A DNA stretch of 38,280 nucleotides, taken from NCBI GenBank assembly GCA_903901915.1, contig CAIUSV010000039.1, forward strand, positions 1 to 38,280. Direction: 5' to 3'. Shown here in pieces: positions 1 through 9,261 of the stretch. A model generated the notes under the pieces. It saw nothing but the letters and a program-made list of their open reading frames with translations, was not told where the DNA came from and did not search any database. Positions within the stretch are counted from its first letter, which is position 1. The number at the start of each line of letters is the position of its first letter. Position numbers and translations under genes: made by a program. The stretch comes from an uncultured Rhodospirillaceae bacterium (GTDB taxonomy: Bacteria > Pseudomonadota > Alphaproteobacteria > Rhodospirillales > Magnetospirillaceae).

Positions 1-103
1 GGTCGGTGGCCAGGACCAGAATGCCGAAGACCACGCCGGCAATCACTCCGCTGACGAGATGTTGCGCCAGATAGCCGATCAGCCCCGCCCGGCCCGGCTT
101 CAT
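1..103 (-). CDS. Partial membrane protein (N-terminus only)
   Basis: This is the first 34 codons of a minus-strand gene that runs off the left edge. The ATG at 101-103 overlaps the TGA of the preceding CinA-domain gene in an ATGA, so the two are probably translationally coupled. The peptide begins MKPGRAGLIGYLAQHL and continues into a hydrophobic stretch (residues about 17-32), which suggests an N-terminal membrane anchor. Too little is visible to name a family. Confidence 0.6.
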   Translation of the reverse strand, partial: MKPGRAGLIGYLAQHLVSGVIAGVVFGILVLATD

Positions 104-831
104 GGCAGGATGTCGGCGTCCAACTCGGCCGCCAGGGTGCGGATGGCGGCCATCGCCGCATCGACCCGCCCGGCATCGGTGCCGCGCGCCACCAGCGTCA
201 CCAGGCTGCGCCCCCCGGTGAAGGTGGGATAGCTGCCGATCTCGACCGTGCTGTCGCCGTCCTGGATACGGGTCAGCCCCTCGGCCAGATCGCCCTCGCG
301 CGCCGCCAGCGTCACCGAGCGCGACAGCAGCGGCGCCCCCCCCGCCAGATCATCCTTGATGCCGTTGAACATGACCTGAAGGATGCTCGGCACCCCGGCC
401 ATGACGAAAACGTTGTCCATGCGAAAACCGGGCGCCTGACTGACCACGTTGTCGATCAGGGTGGCGCCCTCGGGGGTATCGGCCATCTTGAGCCGGGCGG
501 CGTTGAGCAGATCGCGGCCATAGCGTTCGGCCAGTCGTCGTTCGGCCTCGGCGTTGCGCACCACCGGAACGCCGAAGGCGGCAGCCACCGCCTGGGTAGT
601 GATGTCGTCGTGGGTGGGGCCGATGCCGCCGCTGGTGAAGACATAGGTATAGCGCGCGCGCAGGGCGTCGAGGGCCTCGACAATGGCGGCGGTGTCGTCG
701 CGGACGATGCGGACCTCGGCCAGAACGATGCCCTTGGCCGCCAGTTCGGCGCCGAGGAACTGGACGTTGGCGTCACGGGTCCGCCCCGACAGGATCTCGT
801 TGCCGATCACCAGAACCGCCGCAGTGACCAT
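100..831 (-). CDS. CinA N-terminal-type molybdopterin-binding (MoCF) domain protein
   Basis: The product has 243 residues and is a stand-alone MoCF_biosynth/MoaB-Mog-like domain, as in the N-terminal half of CinA (competence/damage-inducible protein A). It has the family's opening strand VLVIGNEILSGRT and the loop TSGGIGPTHDD that in MoaB/MogA/CinA contacts the molybdopterin or nucleotide ligand. The C-terminal nicotinamide-mononucleotide deamidase domain of full CinA is absent, as is common in alphaproteobacterial paralogues. The reading frame opens further upstream at 858, but the ATG at 829-831 has a GGGAGG five bases upstream and starts directly on the conserved strand, so I chose it. The gene is last but one in a minus-strand run and overlaps the next gene by 4 bases. 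The fold is clear; the substrate is not. Confidence 0.85.
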   Translation of the reverse strand: MVTAAVLVIGNEILSGRTRDANVQFLGAELAAKGIVLAEVRIVRDDTAAIVEALDALRARYTYVFTSGGIGPTHDDITTQAVAAAFGVPVVRNAEAERRLAERYGRDLLNAARLKMADTPEGATLIDNVVSQAPGFRMDNVFVMAGVPSILQVMFNGIKDDLAGGAPLLSRSVTLAAREGDLAEGLTRIQDGDSTVEIGSYPTFTGGRSLVTLVARGTDAGRVDAAMAAIRTLAAELDADILP

Positions 832-873
832 CTCCGCCTCCCTCCCCGCGCTCCCCACATCGGGATCAGTCGA

Positions 874-1857
874 TCATACCCACTCCCGCAGGATCGCCAC
901 CAGGGGGATGTCGGCGGGCGGCATCGGCAGGTCGCCGAGACGGGGGCCGCGCACCCACCGCAACTCCTGGCCCTCGCGCGGGACCGGCGCGCCCTTCCAC
1001 ACCCGGACCAGATACAGCGGCATCAGCAGATGGAAGGTGTCGTAGTCATGGGAGGCGAAGGCCACCGGCGCCAGGCAGCTTTCGGTGACGTCGATGCCCA
1101 ACTCCTCTTCCAGTTCGCGCACCAGCGCCGCTTCCGGGGTTTCGCCGTCGTGAACCTTGCCGCCGGGAAACTCCCACAGTCCGGCCATGGACTTGCCCTC
1201 GGGCCGCGCCGCCATCAGGACCCGTCCATCCGTGTCCACCAGCGCCGCCGCCGCCACCAGCAGCATGGGCCGGGTGGCACGGGCCATCCGCCAGTCGCCC
1301 TGCTTCAGGGCGAACACCGGCGCCACCACGCTTTGCCCCCGCGCCGGCATGGCGCAGGTATCGACACCGACATGGCGCAGCCCGACCTTTTCCAACGCCC
1401 GTTGCGAGGCACGGTTGTCGGGATGGAAGGTCGCCCATACTCGCGGGAAACCAAGGGTGTCGAACAGATGCCGCACCAGCCGGCGCAGCGCCTCGGTGGC
1501 ATAGCCCTGGCCCCAGAACGGCTTGCCGATCCAGTAGCCCAGTTCCGGGTCGCCGTTGCGCTCCAGCCCGAAGCCGACCACGCCGATCAGCACGCCGTCG
1601 ACGACACGCTCCATGGCCAGCGCCACGCCCTTGCCTGCGGCGCGGCGCGTCTCCTGTTCGGTGACGAAGCGCACGGCATCGTCGATGGTGTAGGGGTGGG
1701 GAATGAGGGCGGTGTAGCGCACCACCTCCTCGTCGCCGAGCAACCCGGGCAGCCCTTCGATATGCTCGGCGGTCAGCGGGCGCAGCCGTAGGCGCCCCGT
1801 CAGCAGCGGATGCCCCGCCCATACCGTGCCCGGCTGGCGACAGCCCCGCTCGCTCAT
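874..1857 (-). CDS. Bifunctional GNAT acetyltransferase / Nudix hydrolase (MutT-like)
   Basis: This 327-residue protein fuses two enzymes. Residues about 18-170 form a RimJ/RimL-type GNAT domain (LTGRLRLRPL opening; acetyl-CoA-binding region YWIGKPFWGQGYATEAL). Residues about 195-327 form a Nudix domain with a complete Nudix box: GGKVHDGETPEAALVREL followed by EEELGI, which supplies the metal-binding glutamates. The Nudix half resembles MutT, which hydrolyses oxidised nucleotides such as 8-oxo-dGTP. The GNAT half may modify a protein N-terminus or a small molecule; its substrate cannot be read from sequence. The gene starts 6 bases after the argJ stop, with only a weak purine-rich site, so it is probably in an operon with argJ. 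The argJ-mutT adjacency is, as I recall, common in alphaproteobacteria. Confidence 0.88.
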   Translation of the reverse strand: MSERGCRQPGTVWAGHPLLTGRLRLRPLTAEHIEGLPGLLGDEEVVRYTALIPHPYTIDDAVRFVTEQETRRAAGKGVALAMERVVDGVLIGVVGFGLERNGDPELGYWIGKPFWGQGYATEALRRLVRHLFDTLGFPRVWATFHPDNRASQRALEKVGLRHVGVDTCAMPARGQSVVAPVFALKQGDWRMARATRPMLLVAAAALVDTDGRVLMAARPEGKSMAGLWEFPGGKVHDGETPEAALVRELEEELGIDVTESCLAPVAFASHDYDTFHLLMPLYLVRVWKGAPVPREGQELRWVRGPRLGDLPMPPADIPLVAILREWV

Positions 1858-1863
1858 GTCCGC

Positions 1864-3093
1864 CTACGTCCGGTACGAGCCGTTGATGTCGATATAGGCG
1901 TGGGTCAGGTCGCAGGTCCACACCGTGGCCTTGCCCTTGCCGATGCCGATATCGACGTCGATGGCGATTTCCTTGCCCTTCATGTGGGCGGCGACCGGCC
2001 CCTCGTCATAGCCGGCGGCGACCTCGCCCTTTTCCGCCACCAACACCCCGCCGATGCGGATGGCGAGACGGTCGCGGTCGGCCTTCTCGCCCGATTTGCC
2101 CACCGCCATGACGATGCGGCCCCAGTTGGCGTCCTCGCCGGCGACGGCGGTCTTGACCAGCGGCGAGTTGGCGATGGCCATGCCGATGCGCCGCGCCGCC
2201 CGGCCACCGGCGGCGCCGGTGACGGTAACGGCGACGAACTTCGAGGCACCCTCGCCGTCGCGGACCACCTGATGGGCCAGATCGGTCAGCAGATCGAACA
2301 GCTTGGCCTTGAAGTCGGCCAACCGCTTGTCCTTGGCGTCCTTGACCGCCGGATTGCCGGCTTTGCCCGTGGCAAACAGCATCAGCGTGTCGCTGGTCGA
2401 GGTGTCGCTGTCGACGGTGATGCAGTTGAACGAGCGCTGAACCCCCTTGGACAGCAGGTCCTGCAACACCTTGGCCGGCAGGGCGGCGTCGGTGAAGACG
2501 TAGGACAGCATGGTCGCCATGTCGGGCGCGATCATGCCGGCACCCTTGGCGATGCCGTTGATCACCACCGGAATGCCGTCGATGGTCGCGGTGCGGGTGG
2601 CGCCCTTGGGGAAGGTGTCGGTGGTCATGATCGCCTTGGCGGCGTCAAGCCAGGCGTCTTCCTTCAGCTTGCCGCGCGCGTCGGCCAGGGCGGCGGTGAT
2701 TTTCTCGTCGGGCAGGCGCACGCCGATGGTGCCGGTGGAGGCGATATAGACTTCGGACGCCTTGCAGCCCGCCAGCGCCGCCGCCTTGTCCACCGTCCGC
2801 TTCACCGACGCCACCCCCACCGAGCCGGTGAAGGCGTTGGCGTTGCCCGAATTCACCACCAGAACCCGGGCGCGCCCCTTGGCCACCGCGTCGCGACACC
2901 ATTCCACCGGCGCCGAGGCGGTCAACGACCGGGTGAACACCCCGGCGGCGGCGGTGCCGGTGGCCATTTCGACCAGCAGCAGGTCGGTGCGCCCGGCATA
3001 GCGGACGCCGCAGGCGTGCCCGGCCAGCGCGACGCCCCTCACCACCGGCATGTCGGGAAAACTGGCGGGAGCGAGGGGCGACAACGCGGTCAT
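1864..3093 (-). CDS. argJ: Glutamate N-acetyltransferase / amino-acid acetyltransferase (ornithine acetyltransferase)
   Basis: This 409-residue protein matches ArgJ over its full length. ArgJ transfers acetyl from N-acetylornithine to glutamate in the cyclic arginine pathway, and in bifunctional forms also makes N-acetylglutamate from acetyl-CoA. Visible signatures are [10 protein letters not shown] near the N-terminus, STGTIGV, and the self-cleavage site [16 protein letters not shown], in which the Thr near residue 194 becomes the N-terminal nucleophile of the beta chain. The end SYRT is typical of the family. An AAGGAG lies 5 bases before the ATG. A hairpin separates it from the upstream ppiC-like gene, and the GNAT-Nudix gene follows after 6 bases. 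The enzyme is cytoplasmic. One polypeptide is encoded and cleaved after translation; both domains are intact. Confidence 0.96.
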   Translation of the reverse strand: MTALSPLAPASFPDMPVVRGVALAGHACGVRYAGRTDLLLVEMATGTAAAGVFTRSLTASAPVEWCRDAVAKGRARVLVVNSGNANAFTGSVGVASVKRTVDKAAALAGCKASEVYIASTGTIGVRLPDEKITAALADARGKLKEDAWLDAAKAIMTTDTFPKGATRTATIDGIPVVINGIAKGAGMIAPDMATMLSYVFTDAALPAKVLQDLLSKGVQRSFNCITVDSDTSTSDTLMLFATGKAGNPAVKDAKDKRLADFKAKLFDLLTDLAHQVVRDGEGASKFVAVTVTGAAGGRAARRIGMAIANSPLVKTAVAGEDANWGRIVMAVGKSGEKADRDRLAIRIGGVLVAEKGEVAAGYDEGPVAAHMKGKEIAIDVDIGIGKGKATVWTCDLTHAYIDINGSYRT

Positions 3094-3111
3094 GGCGACT
3101 CCTTAAGGCTT

Positions 3112-3150
3112 ATACCGGCGAGCCACCGAGGTGGCCCGCCGGGGCGGTAT
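3112..3150 (-). terminator. Long imperfect hairpin between ppiC-like gene and argJ
   Basis: Nested inverted repeats are visible: ATACC/GGTAT outside, GGCG/CGCC next, and GCCAC/GTGGC around a CGAG loop. The hairpin starts at the ppiC-like stop codon and ends about 10 bases before the argJ ribosome site. There is no U-tract, so it may act as a partial terminator, attenuator or RNA-stability element rather than a full intrinsic terminator. Confidence 0.45.
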
Positions 3151-3989
3151 TACTTGGGCTGGTCGGGCAGGGCCGAACCATCGGGGCCGAAGCGCTTGAT
3201 CTTGGCCTTGGTCCGCAGTTCGCCCACCGCCTTCTCGGTCTGCTGCTCGACCAGATTCTGGGCGATCACGCCCCGAGCCTGCTCGTAGGGCGGGATGGAG
3301 GACATGCGCTTGTCCTCGACCTTGATCACATGCCAGCCGAACTGGGTCTTGACCGGGGTGGCGGAGACTTCACCCGGACGCAGCGCGAAGGCGGCGGCGG
3401 TGAATTCCGGCACCATGTCCTTCTGGCCGAAATAGCCGAGATCGCCACCATTCTGCGCGGCCGAACGGTCCTTGGACCGGGTCTTGGCCAATTCGGCGAA
3501 GTCGGCGCCGCGATTCAGTTCGGAAATGATGCTCTTGGCGCCGTCCTCGGTCTCGACCAGGATATGGCGGGCACGCACCTCCTCGCCGGGAACGAAATCC
3601 TTGACCGCCTGATCATAGCGGGCCTTGACCGCCTCGTCGGTCACGGCGGCGCGCACCTTCTTGGCGATCCACGCCTGGCTGATCATGTCGGCCTCGGCCT
3701 GCTTCAGGGCGGCCTTGACCTCGGGATCGTTCTCCATCTTATCCTTGCGGGCCTGCTCCGCCACCAGCTGCTTGCGAATCAGGATCTCCAGCAGGGTTTC
3801 GTAAGGGGCCTGGCCCATCTGCGGCGGAATCTGACGCTGCACCGCCGCCAACTGCGACAGATGCAGTTCGGTACCGTTGACGTTGGCCACCACCACGTCC
3901 TTGGGGTCGGCGGCGAAAGCGGGGCTGGCGGCGAGCCCGGCGGCCAAGCCGAGGGCGAGCACGGGGCCGCGCGCGAACAGCATCTTCAT
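3150..3989 (-). CDS. Periplasmic parvulin-type peptidyl-prolyl cis-trans isomerase
   Basis: The 279-residue product begins with a clear Sec signal peptide (MKMLFARGPVLALGLAAGLA, probable cleavage after SPAFA at residue 26). An N-terminal SurA/PrsA-like chaperone helical region follows (about 30-145). The parvulin domain (about 150-250) carries the family landmarks VRARHILVE, NGGDLGYFG and QFGWHVIKV. It should help outer-membrane or periplasmic proteins fold. The frame opens far upstream at 4223, but the ATG at 3987-3989 is preceded by GAAGGAA and puts the signal peptide at the exact N-terminus, so I chose it. It diverges from gap across about 285 bases. It is similar to PpiC/SurA/PrsA; which of these is the orthologue is uncertain. 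Confidence 0.92.
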   Translation of the reverse strand: MKMLFARGPVLALGLAAGLAASPAFAADPKDVVVANVNGTELHLSQLAAVQRQIPPQMGQAPYETLLEILIRKQLVAEQARKDKMENDPEVKAALKQAEADMISQAWIAKKVRAAVTDEAVKARYDQAVKDFVPGEEVRARHILVETEDGAKSIISELNRGADFAELAKTRSKDRSAAQNGGDLGYFGQKDMVPEFTAAAFALRPGEVSATPVKTQFGWHVIKVEDKRMSSIPPYEQARGVIAQNLVEQQTEKAVGELRTKAKIKRFGPDGSALPDQPK

Positions 3990-5275
<1,286 letters not shown>

Positions 5276-5291
5276 GCCGGAGGAAACCGTC

Positions 5292-6515
5292 ATGTTCCGG
5301 ACCATCGACAAGCTCGACGTCAAGGGCAAGCGGGTGCTGGTGCGCGCCGACCTCAACGTGCCGGCCAAGGACGGCAAGGTCACCGACACCACGCGCATCG
5401 ACCGCTCGGCCGCCACGCTCACCGAGCTGGCGGCCAAGGGGGCCAAGGTCATCGTGCTGACGCACTTCGGCCGGCCTAAGGGGCGCGAGGACAAGTACTC
5501 GCAGAAGCTCCTGGTCGAACCACTGGCCAAGGCGGTGGGCAAGTCGGTGGCCTGGGCCGACGATTGCGTCGGGGCGGCGGCGGAAAAGGTGATCGCCGGC
5601 CTTAAGGACGGCGACATCGCCCTGCTGGAAAACGTCCGCTTCCACCCCGAGGAGGAAAAGAACGACCCCGGCTTCGCCCGGCAACTGGCGGCGCTGGGCG
5701 ACGTCTACGTCAACGACGCCTTTTCCACCGCTCATCGGGCGCACGCCTCCACCGAGGGGCTGGCCCATCTGCTGCCGGCCGCCGCCGGCCGGCTGATGCA
5801 GGCGGAACTGGAGGCCTTGGGCAAGGCGCTGGAACACCCGGAAAAGCCGGTAGCCGCCATCGTCGGCGGCGCCAAGGTCTCGACCAAGCTGGATCTGCTG
5901 GGCAATCTGGTGGCCCGGGTGGATTACCTGATCATCGGCGGCGGCATGGCCAACACCTTTCTGTTCGCCATGGGCAAGCCGGTGGGCAAATCGCTGTGCG
6001 AGAAGGAAATGGCCGCCACCGCCCGCGAGATCATCGAAAAGGCCAAGGCAGCCCACTGCCACATCGTGCTGCCGGTGGACGCGGTGGTCGCCGCCGAATT
6101 CGCCGAGAACGCCGCCAACCGGACGGTCAGCATCGACGCGGTGCCCGACGACCAGATGATCCTGGACGCCGGCCCGGCCTCGGCCGAGGCCATCATCGAC
6201 CGCCTGGGCGGCTGCAAGACCCTGGTATGGAACGGCCCGCTCGGCGCCTTCGAGATCAAGCCGTTCGACGCCGCCACCAACGCCGTCGCCCAGTGGGCGG
6301 CGAGCCGCACCGCCCAGGGCAAGCTGCTGACCGTGGCCGGCGGCGGCGATACCGTCTCGGCGCTGGCCAAGGCCGGGGTCGAGGACAAGTTCTCCTACGT
6401 CTCCACCGCCGGCGGCGCCTTCCTCGAATGGCTGGAAGGCAAGGACCTGCCCGGTGTCGCCGCCCTGACGGTCAAGGCTCCCGCCGGCTGTTGCGGCGGC
6501 GGCGGCTGCCACTGA
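5292..6515 (+). CDS. pgk: Phosphoglycerate kinase with Cys-rich C-terminal tail
   Basis: The product has 407 residues and transfers phosphate from 1,3-bisphosphoglycerate to ADP. The phosphoglycerate-binding signature [14 protein letters not shown] is near the N-terminus. Also present are THFGRPKG, the [14 protein letters not shown] hinge region, WNGPLGAFE, and the glycine-rich [10 protein letters not shown] nucleotide loop. A CCGGAGGA site precedes the ATG, which lies 16 bases after gap. The last residues, [10 protein letters not shown], lie beyond the normal Pgk end and look like a small metal- or thiol-binding tail. Its role is unknown, and similar tails should be checked in relatives. It is otherwise a complete Pgk. 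Confidence 0.97.
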   Translation: MFRTIDKLDVKGKRVLVRADLNVPAKDGKVTDTTRIDRSAATLTELAAKGAKVIVLTHFGRPKGREDKYSQKLLVEPLAKAVGKSVAWADDCVGAAAEKVIAGLKDGDIALLENVRFHPEEEKNDPGFARQLAALGDVYVNDAFSTAHRAHASTEGLAHLLPAAAGRLMQAELEALGKALEHPEKPVAAIVGGAKVSTKLDLLGNLVARVDYLIIGGGMANTFLFAMGKPVGKSLCEKEMAATAREIIEKAKAAHCHIVLPVDAVVAAEFAENAANRTVSIDAVPDDQMILDAGPASAEAIIDRLGGCKTLVWNGPLGAFEIKPFDAATNAVAQWAASRTAQGKLLTVAGGGDTVSALAKAGVEDKFSYVSTAGGAFLEWLEGKDLPGVAALTVKAPAGCCGGGGCH

Positions 6516-6527
6516 GAGTTTGTGACG

Positions 6528-6583
6528 GAATGCCCATTCCCCTTGTCGCCGGCGGGAAATGCCGGTGTTTCCAATGGGCGTTC
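6528..6583 (+). terminator. Hairpin downstream of pgk
   Basis: An 11-base arm GAATGCCCATT (6528-6538) pairs with AATGGGCGTTC (6573-6583), with one G-U-type mismatch position. A second stem CCGGC/GCCGG (6549-6553 and 6561-6565) sits inside. It begins 12 bases after the pgk stop and probably ends or stabilises the gap-pgk transcript. The tail TTTCGCAA is only weakly U-rich. Confidence 0.5.
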
Positions 6584-6632
6584 TTTCGCAAGTTCGATTG
6601 CGTTACAAAGATCTGAGCATTCCTCGTCTTTG

Positions 6633-6656
6633 CCCCCTCCCCGCGCGGGGAGGGGG
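6633..6656. repeat. Perfect 24-bp GC palindrome before cobM
   Basis: The arm CCCCCTCCCCGC is followed directly by its exact reverse complement GCGGGGAGGGGG, with no spacer. It lies 15 bases before the cobM ATG, between the pgk hairpin and the ribosome site. It could be a dispersed intergenic palindrome (REP-like), a bidirectional terminator, or a structure that affects cobM translation. Only one copy was noticed in this window. Confidence 0.7.
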
Positions 6657-6671
6657 ACACCAGGATCAACC

Positions 6672-7430
6672 ATGACAGTCCATTTCATCGGCGCCGGGCC
6701 GGGGGCTCCCGACCTTATCACCGTGCGCGGCCTCAATCTGATCCGGCGCTGTCCGGTGGTGCTGTACGCCGGCTCGCTGGTGCCCGCCGAGATCGTCGCC
6801 GAGGCCATGCCCTCGGCCCGGGTGATCGACACCGCGCCGCTCGACCTCGACCGGATCATCGCCGAGATCGAGGCGGCCCACGCCAAGGGCCACGACGTCG
6901 CCCGCGTCCATTCCGGCGATCCTTCGATCTATGGCGCCATCGCCGAGCAGATGCGCCGGCTCGATGCCCTGGGTATTCCCTATGACGTGACCCCCGGGGT
7001 GCCGGCTTTCGCGGCGGCGGCGGCGGCGCTATGCACCGAACTGACCCTGCCCGACATCAGCCAGACGGTGATCCTGACCCGCACCTCGGTGCGCTCGTCG
7101 CCCATGCCCAACCGCGAGGACCTCGCTACCCTGGGCCACAGCGGCGCCACCCTGGCCATTCACCTGTCGGTCAGCAACCTTGCCCATGTGGTCAAGGAAC
7201 TAGGCCCGCTTTACGGTGAAGACTGTCCGGTGGTGGTGGCTTTCCGGGTCGGCTGGCCCGATCAGAGCTTCATCCGCGGCACCCTGGCCGACATCCGCGA
7301 CAAGGTGAAGGCGGCGGGCCTGACCCGTACCGCCCTGATCCTGGTCGGCCGAGTGCTGGGTGGGGCGGAGTTCAGCGATTCCCGGCTTTACGCCGCCGAC
7401 CACACCCATGTGCTGCGTCCGGGGAAGTAG
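6672..7430 (+). CDS. cobM: Precorrin-4 / cobalt-precorrin-4 C11-methyltransferase
   Basis: This 252-residue SAM-dependent methyltransferase of the tetrapyrrole (CobA/CysG) family adds the C11 methyl during corrin synthesis. The CobM/CbiF features are [18 protein letters not shown] at the start, YAGSLVP, the [13 protein letters not shown] loop, [15 protein letters not shown], and [14 protein letters not shown]. The frame extends upstream to 6522 through the GC palindrome, but that extension has no family similarity, so I took the ATG at 6672. It lies 156 bases after pgk and converges on cobK 18 bases downstream. With cobK, cbiD, cobA and cobB it forms a dispersed cobalamin cluster. No cobalamin riboswitch was found upstream. 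Confidence 0.93.
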   Translation: MTVHFIGAGPGAPDLITVRGLNLIRRCPVVLYAGSLVPAEIVAEAMPSARVIDTAPLDLDRIIAEIEAAHAKGHDVARVHSGDPSIYGAIAEQMRRLDALGIPYDVTPGVPAFAAAAAALCTELTLPDISQTVILTRTSVRSSPMPNREDLATLGHSGATLAIHLSVSNLAHVVKELGPLYGEDCPVVVAFRVGWPDQSFIRGTLADIRDKVKAAGLTRTALILVGRVLGGAEFSDSRLYAADHTHVLRPGK

Positions 7431-7448
7431 GCCGCGCGCCCCGATCCG

Positions 7449-8186
7449 TTACAGAGAATCCAACGTCAGGTTCTCCAGCCACCCCAATGCCGCCGCGATC
7501 GTTTCCACCGTCTCGCCGGCCGGCGGTGGCGGGCGGCGGATCATCAGCACCGCCAAGCCCAACCGCCGCGCCGCCTCGATCTTCGCGTAGGTGGCGTCGC
7601 CGCCCGACGCCTTGGTCACCAGCACGTCGATGCCATGCGCGCGCATCAACGCCTCTTCGGCCTCGACGGTGAAGGGCGGTCGGCCGGTGATGACGGCGCA
7701 GGCGGCCAGCGGCTGCCGCCGCTCCTGTAGCAGCCGCACCAGGAACCAGACGCCCCGGACATCGGTGAACCCCGCGACGTCCCCCGCCCCCACGGTAAGA
7801 AAGGCGCGGCGGCCAATTTCGGGCAGGCGGGCGGCGGCCTCGGCGACGCTGTCCACCAGGATCCAACGGTCATCGGCATCGCGCCGCCATTGGCGGCGGG
7901 CCAGCACCAGCCGGGCCACCGCCGCCGCCTGGCAGGCGGCCTCGGCATGGGCGGAGATGCGGGCGGCGAAGGGATGGGTGGCGTCGATGACCGCATCGAC
8001 GGCCTCGGCGCGCAGAAAGGCCTCCAGCCCGGCGGCGCCGCCGAAGCCACCCACCCGGACCCGCCCCGGCAGGTCGGGCACCCCGGCGCGACCGGCCAGC
8101 GAGGTGATGATCTCGGCCCGGCCGGCGACGGCGCGGGCCAGGGCGGCGGCCTCGGCGGTGCCGCCGAGAATCAACAGCCTAACCAC
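7449..8186 (-). CDS. cobK: Precorrin-6A / cobalt-precorrin-6A reductase
   Basis: The product has 245 residues. CobK/CbiJ reduces precorrin-6A to 6B with NADPH. The N-terminus VVRLLILGGTAEAAALARA is the family nucleotide-binding start, followed by VDAVIDATHPFA and the later VTKASGGDATYAKIEAAR, both typical. The frame runs upstream to 8399 inside cbiD, but that part is a shadow. The GTG at 8184-8186 begins exactly at the family start and overlaps the cbiD stop (8179-8181) by 8 bases, so translational coupling is likely. The gene is the last of the minus-strand cbiD-cobK pair. Confidence 0.9.
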   Translation of the reverse strand: MVRLLILGGTAEAAALARAVAGRAEIITSLAGRAGVPDLPGRVRVGGFGGAAGLEAFLRAEAVDAVIDATHPFAARISAHAEAACQAAAVARLVLARRQWRRDADDRWILVDSVAEAAARLPEIGRRAFLTVGAGDVAGFTDVRGVWFLVRLLQERRQPLAACAVITGRPPFTVEAEEALMRAHGIDVLVTKASGGDATYAKIEAARRLGLAVLMIRRPPPPAGETVETIAAALGWLENLTLDSL

Positions 8187-9207
8187 TGCGCCCCACCACG
8201 GCTCCGGCGCGATCGACGGCGATGACCGCAACCTCGGTGCCGCCGGACAGCACCGCCAACGCCACCTCGCGCGCCCGCTTCGCCACCATGTCGCCCAGTG
8301 GTCGATCGCCTGCCAGGGCCAGCATCTGCGCCGCCGAGGTCGCCCCGGCGACGGTCTCGCCGCCCAGTTCGGCGAGCAATTCGCCAAGAAAGGCGACATC
8401 GACCCGGCTGGCGCCGGAATGAAGATCGAGATTGCCCGCCGCCAGTTTGGCCAGCTTGGCGAAGCCGCCCACCAGGGTAAGGCGCGGAACGGGGTGACGG
8501 CGCAGATATTTCAGCACCGCGCCGGCCATGTCGCCCATGTCGATCAGCGCCTGATCGGGAACCGCCAGCACCCGGCGCGCCACGGCCTCGGAGGTCTTGC
8601 CGGTGGTGGCGACGACATGGCCCAGCCCCAGGGCGCGGGCGACATCGATGCCGCGATGGATGGAATGCACCCAGGCGGAACACGAATAGGGCACCACCAC
8701 CCCGGTGGTGCCCAGGATCGACAGGCCGCCGACGATGCCCAGGCGGGCGTTCAGCGTCCTTGCCGCCAGCACGGCGCCACCGGGGATCGACAAGGTCACC
8801 ACCACGTCCACCGGGCCGAGATTGTCGGCGATCTGCCGGCGCGGGCCGGGATTGATCGCCGGTTCGCCCGGGGCCAGCGGCAGCCCCGGCAGGGAGACGG
8901 TGCCGATGCCCTCGCCGGCGCGGAAGATGATCCCGGCGCCGGCCGGGGCCGGCACGACCTCGGCGATGATTTCGGCACCGTGGGTGACGTCGGGATCGTC
9001 GCCGGCATCCTTGATCACGCCGGCAACCGCACGACCAGATTGCAGCAGGCGGCGCGACAGGGCGAACGCCGGAGTCTCGCCCCGGGGCAGGCGGATCGTC
9101 ACCGGATCGGGAAAGCGCCCCTCGACCAAGGCGGTCAGCGCCGCCTTGGCGGCGGCGGCGGCGCAGGCCCCGGTGGTCCATCCCTTGCGAAGCGACGGTG
9201 TGGTCAT
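8179..9207 (-). CDS. cbiD: Cobalt-precorrin-5B (C1)-methyltransferase
   Basis: This 342-residue CbiD methylates C1 in the early-cobalt (anaerobic-type) cobalamin route. The start MTTPSLRKGWTTGACAAAAAKAAL carries the family motif WTTGACAAAA. The middle has KDAGDDPDVTHGAEI, the INPGPRRQI region and LGTTGVVVPYS. The ATG at 9205-9207 gives this exact start; the open frame continues to 10089 only as an antisense shadow of cobA. It overlaps cobK by 8 bases and diverges from cobA across 54 AT-richer bases that must contain both promoters. CbiD rather than CobF indicates that at least the C1-methylation follows the anaerobic-style chemistry. Confidence 0.93.
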   Translation of the reverse strand: MTTPSLRKGWTTGACAAAAAKAALTALVEGRFPDPVTIRLPRGETPAFALSRRLLQSGRAVAGVIKDAGDDPDVTHGAEIIAEVVPAPAGAGIIFRAGEGIGTVSLPGLPLAPGEPAINPGPRRQIADNLGPVDVVVTLSIPGGAVLAARTLNARLGIVGGLSILGTTGVVVPYSCSAWVHSIHRGIDVARALGLGHVVATTGKTSEAVARRVLAVPDQALIDMGDMAGAVLKYLRRHPVPRLTLVGGFAKLAKLAAGNLDLHSGASRVDVAFLGELLAELGGETVAGATSAAQMLALAGDRPLGDMVAKRAREVALAVLSGGTEVAVIAVDRAGAVVGRSG

Positions 9208-9261
9208 GGCGGCGACTGTAAGATATATGAGTGCGCGAAACGCAAGCTTATACTGGCCGCA
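9208..9261. promoter_or_regulatory. Short divergent promoter region, cbiD / cobA
   Basis: Fifty-four bases separate the two start codons and are noticeably more AT-rich than the flanking genes. TTATACT near 9249-9255 resembles a -10 for cobA, which would give a very short or absent leader. TATATC on the opposite strand is a possible -10 for cbiD. No convincing -35 elements were seen, so the assignment is tentative. Confidence 0.35.

Noticed and set aside
6505-6600. A GCCACTG string near the end of pgk, upstream of cobM, resembling part of a cobalamin riboswitch
   Set aside because: The string is codons of the pgk tail. The other conserved parts of the riboswitch, including the B12 box and the GGGAA-type elements, are not present in order.
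6522-6671. N-terminal extension of cobM to an upstream ATG
   Set aside because: The extra 50 residues come from the hairpin and GC palindrome and do not resemble the family; the start at 6672 matches CobM exactly.
7591-9261. Long plus-strand open frame in front of cobA
   Set aside because: It is antisense to cobK and cbiD, and low-complexity; it is a GC-driven shadow.
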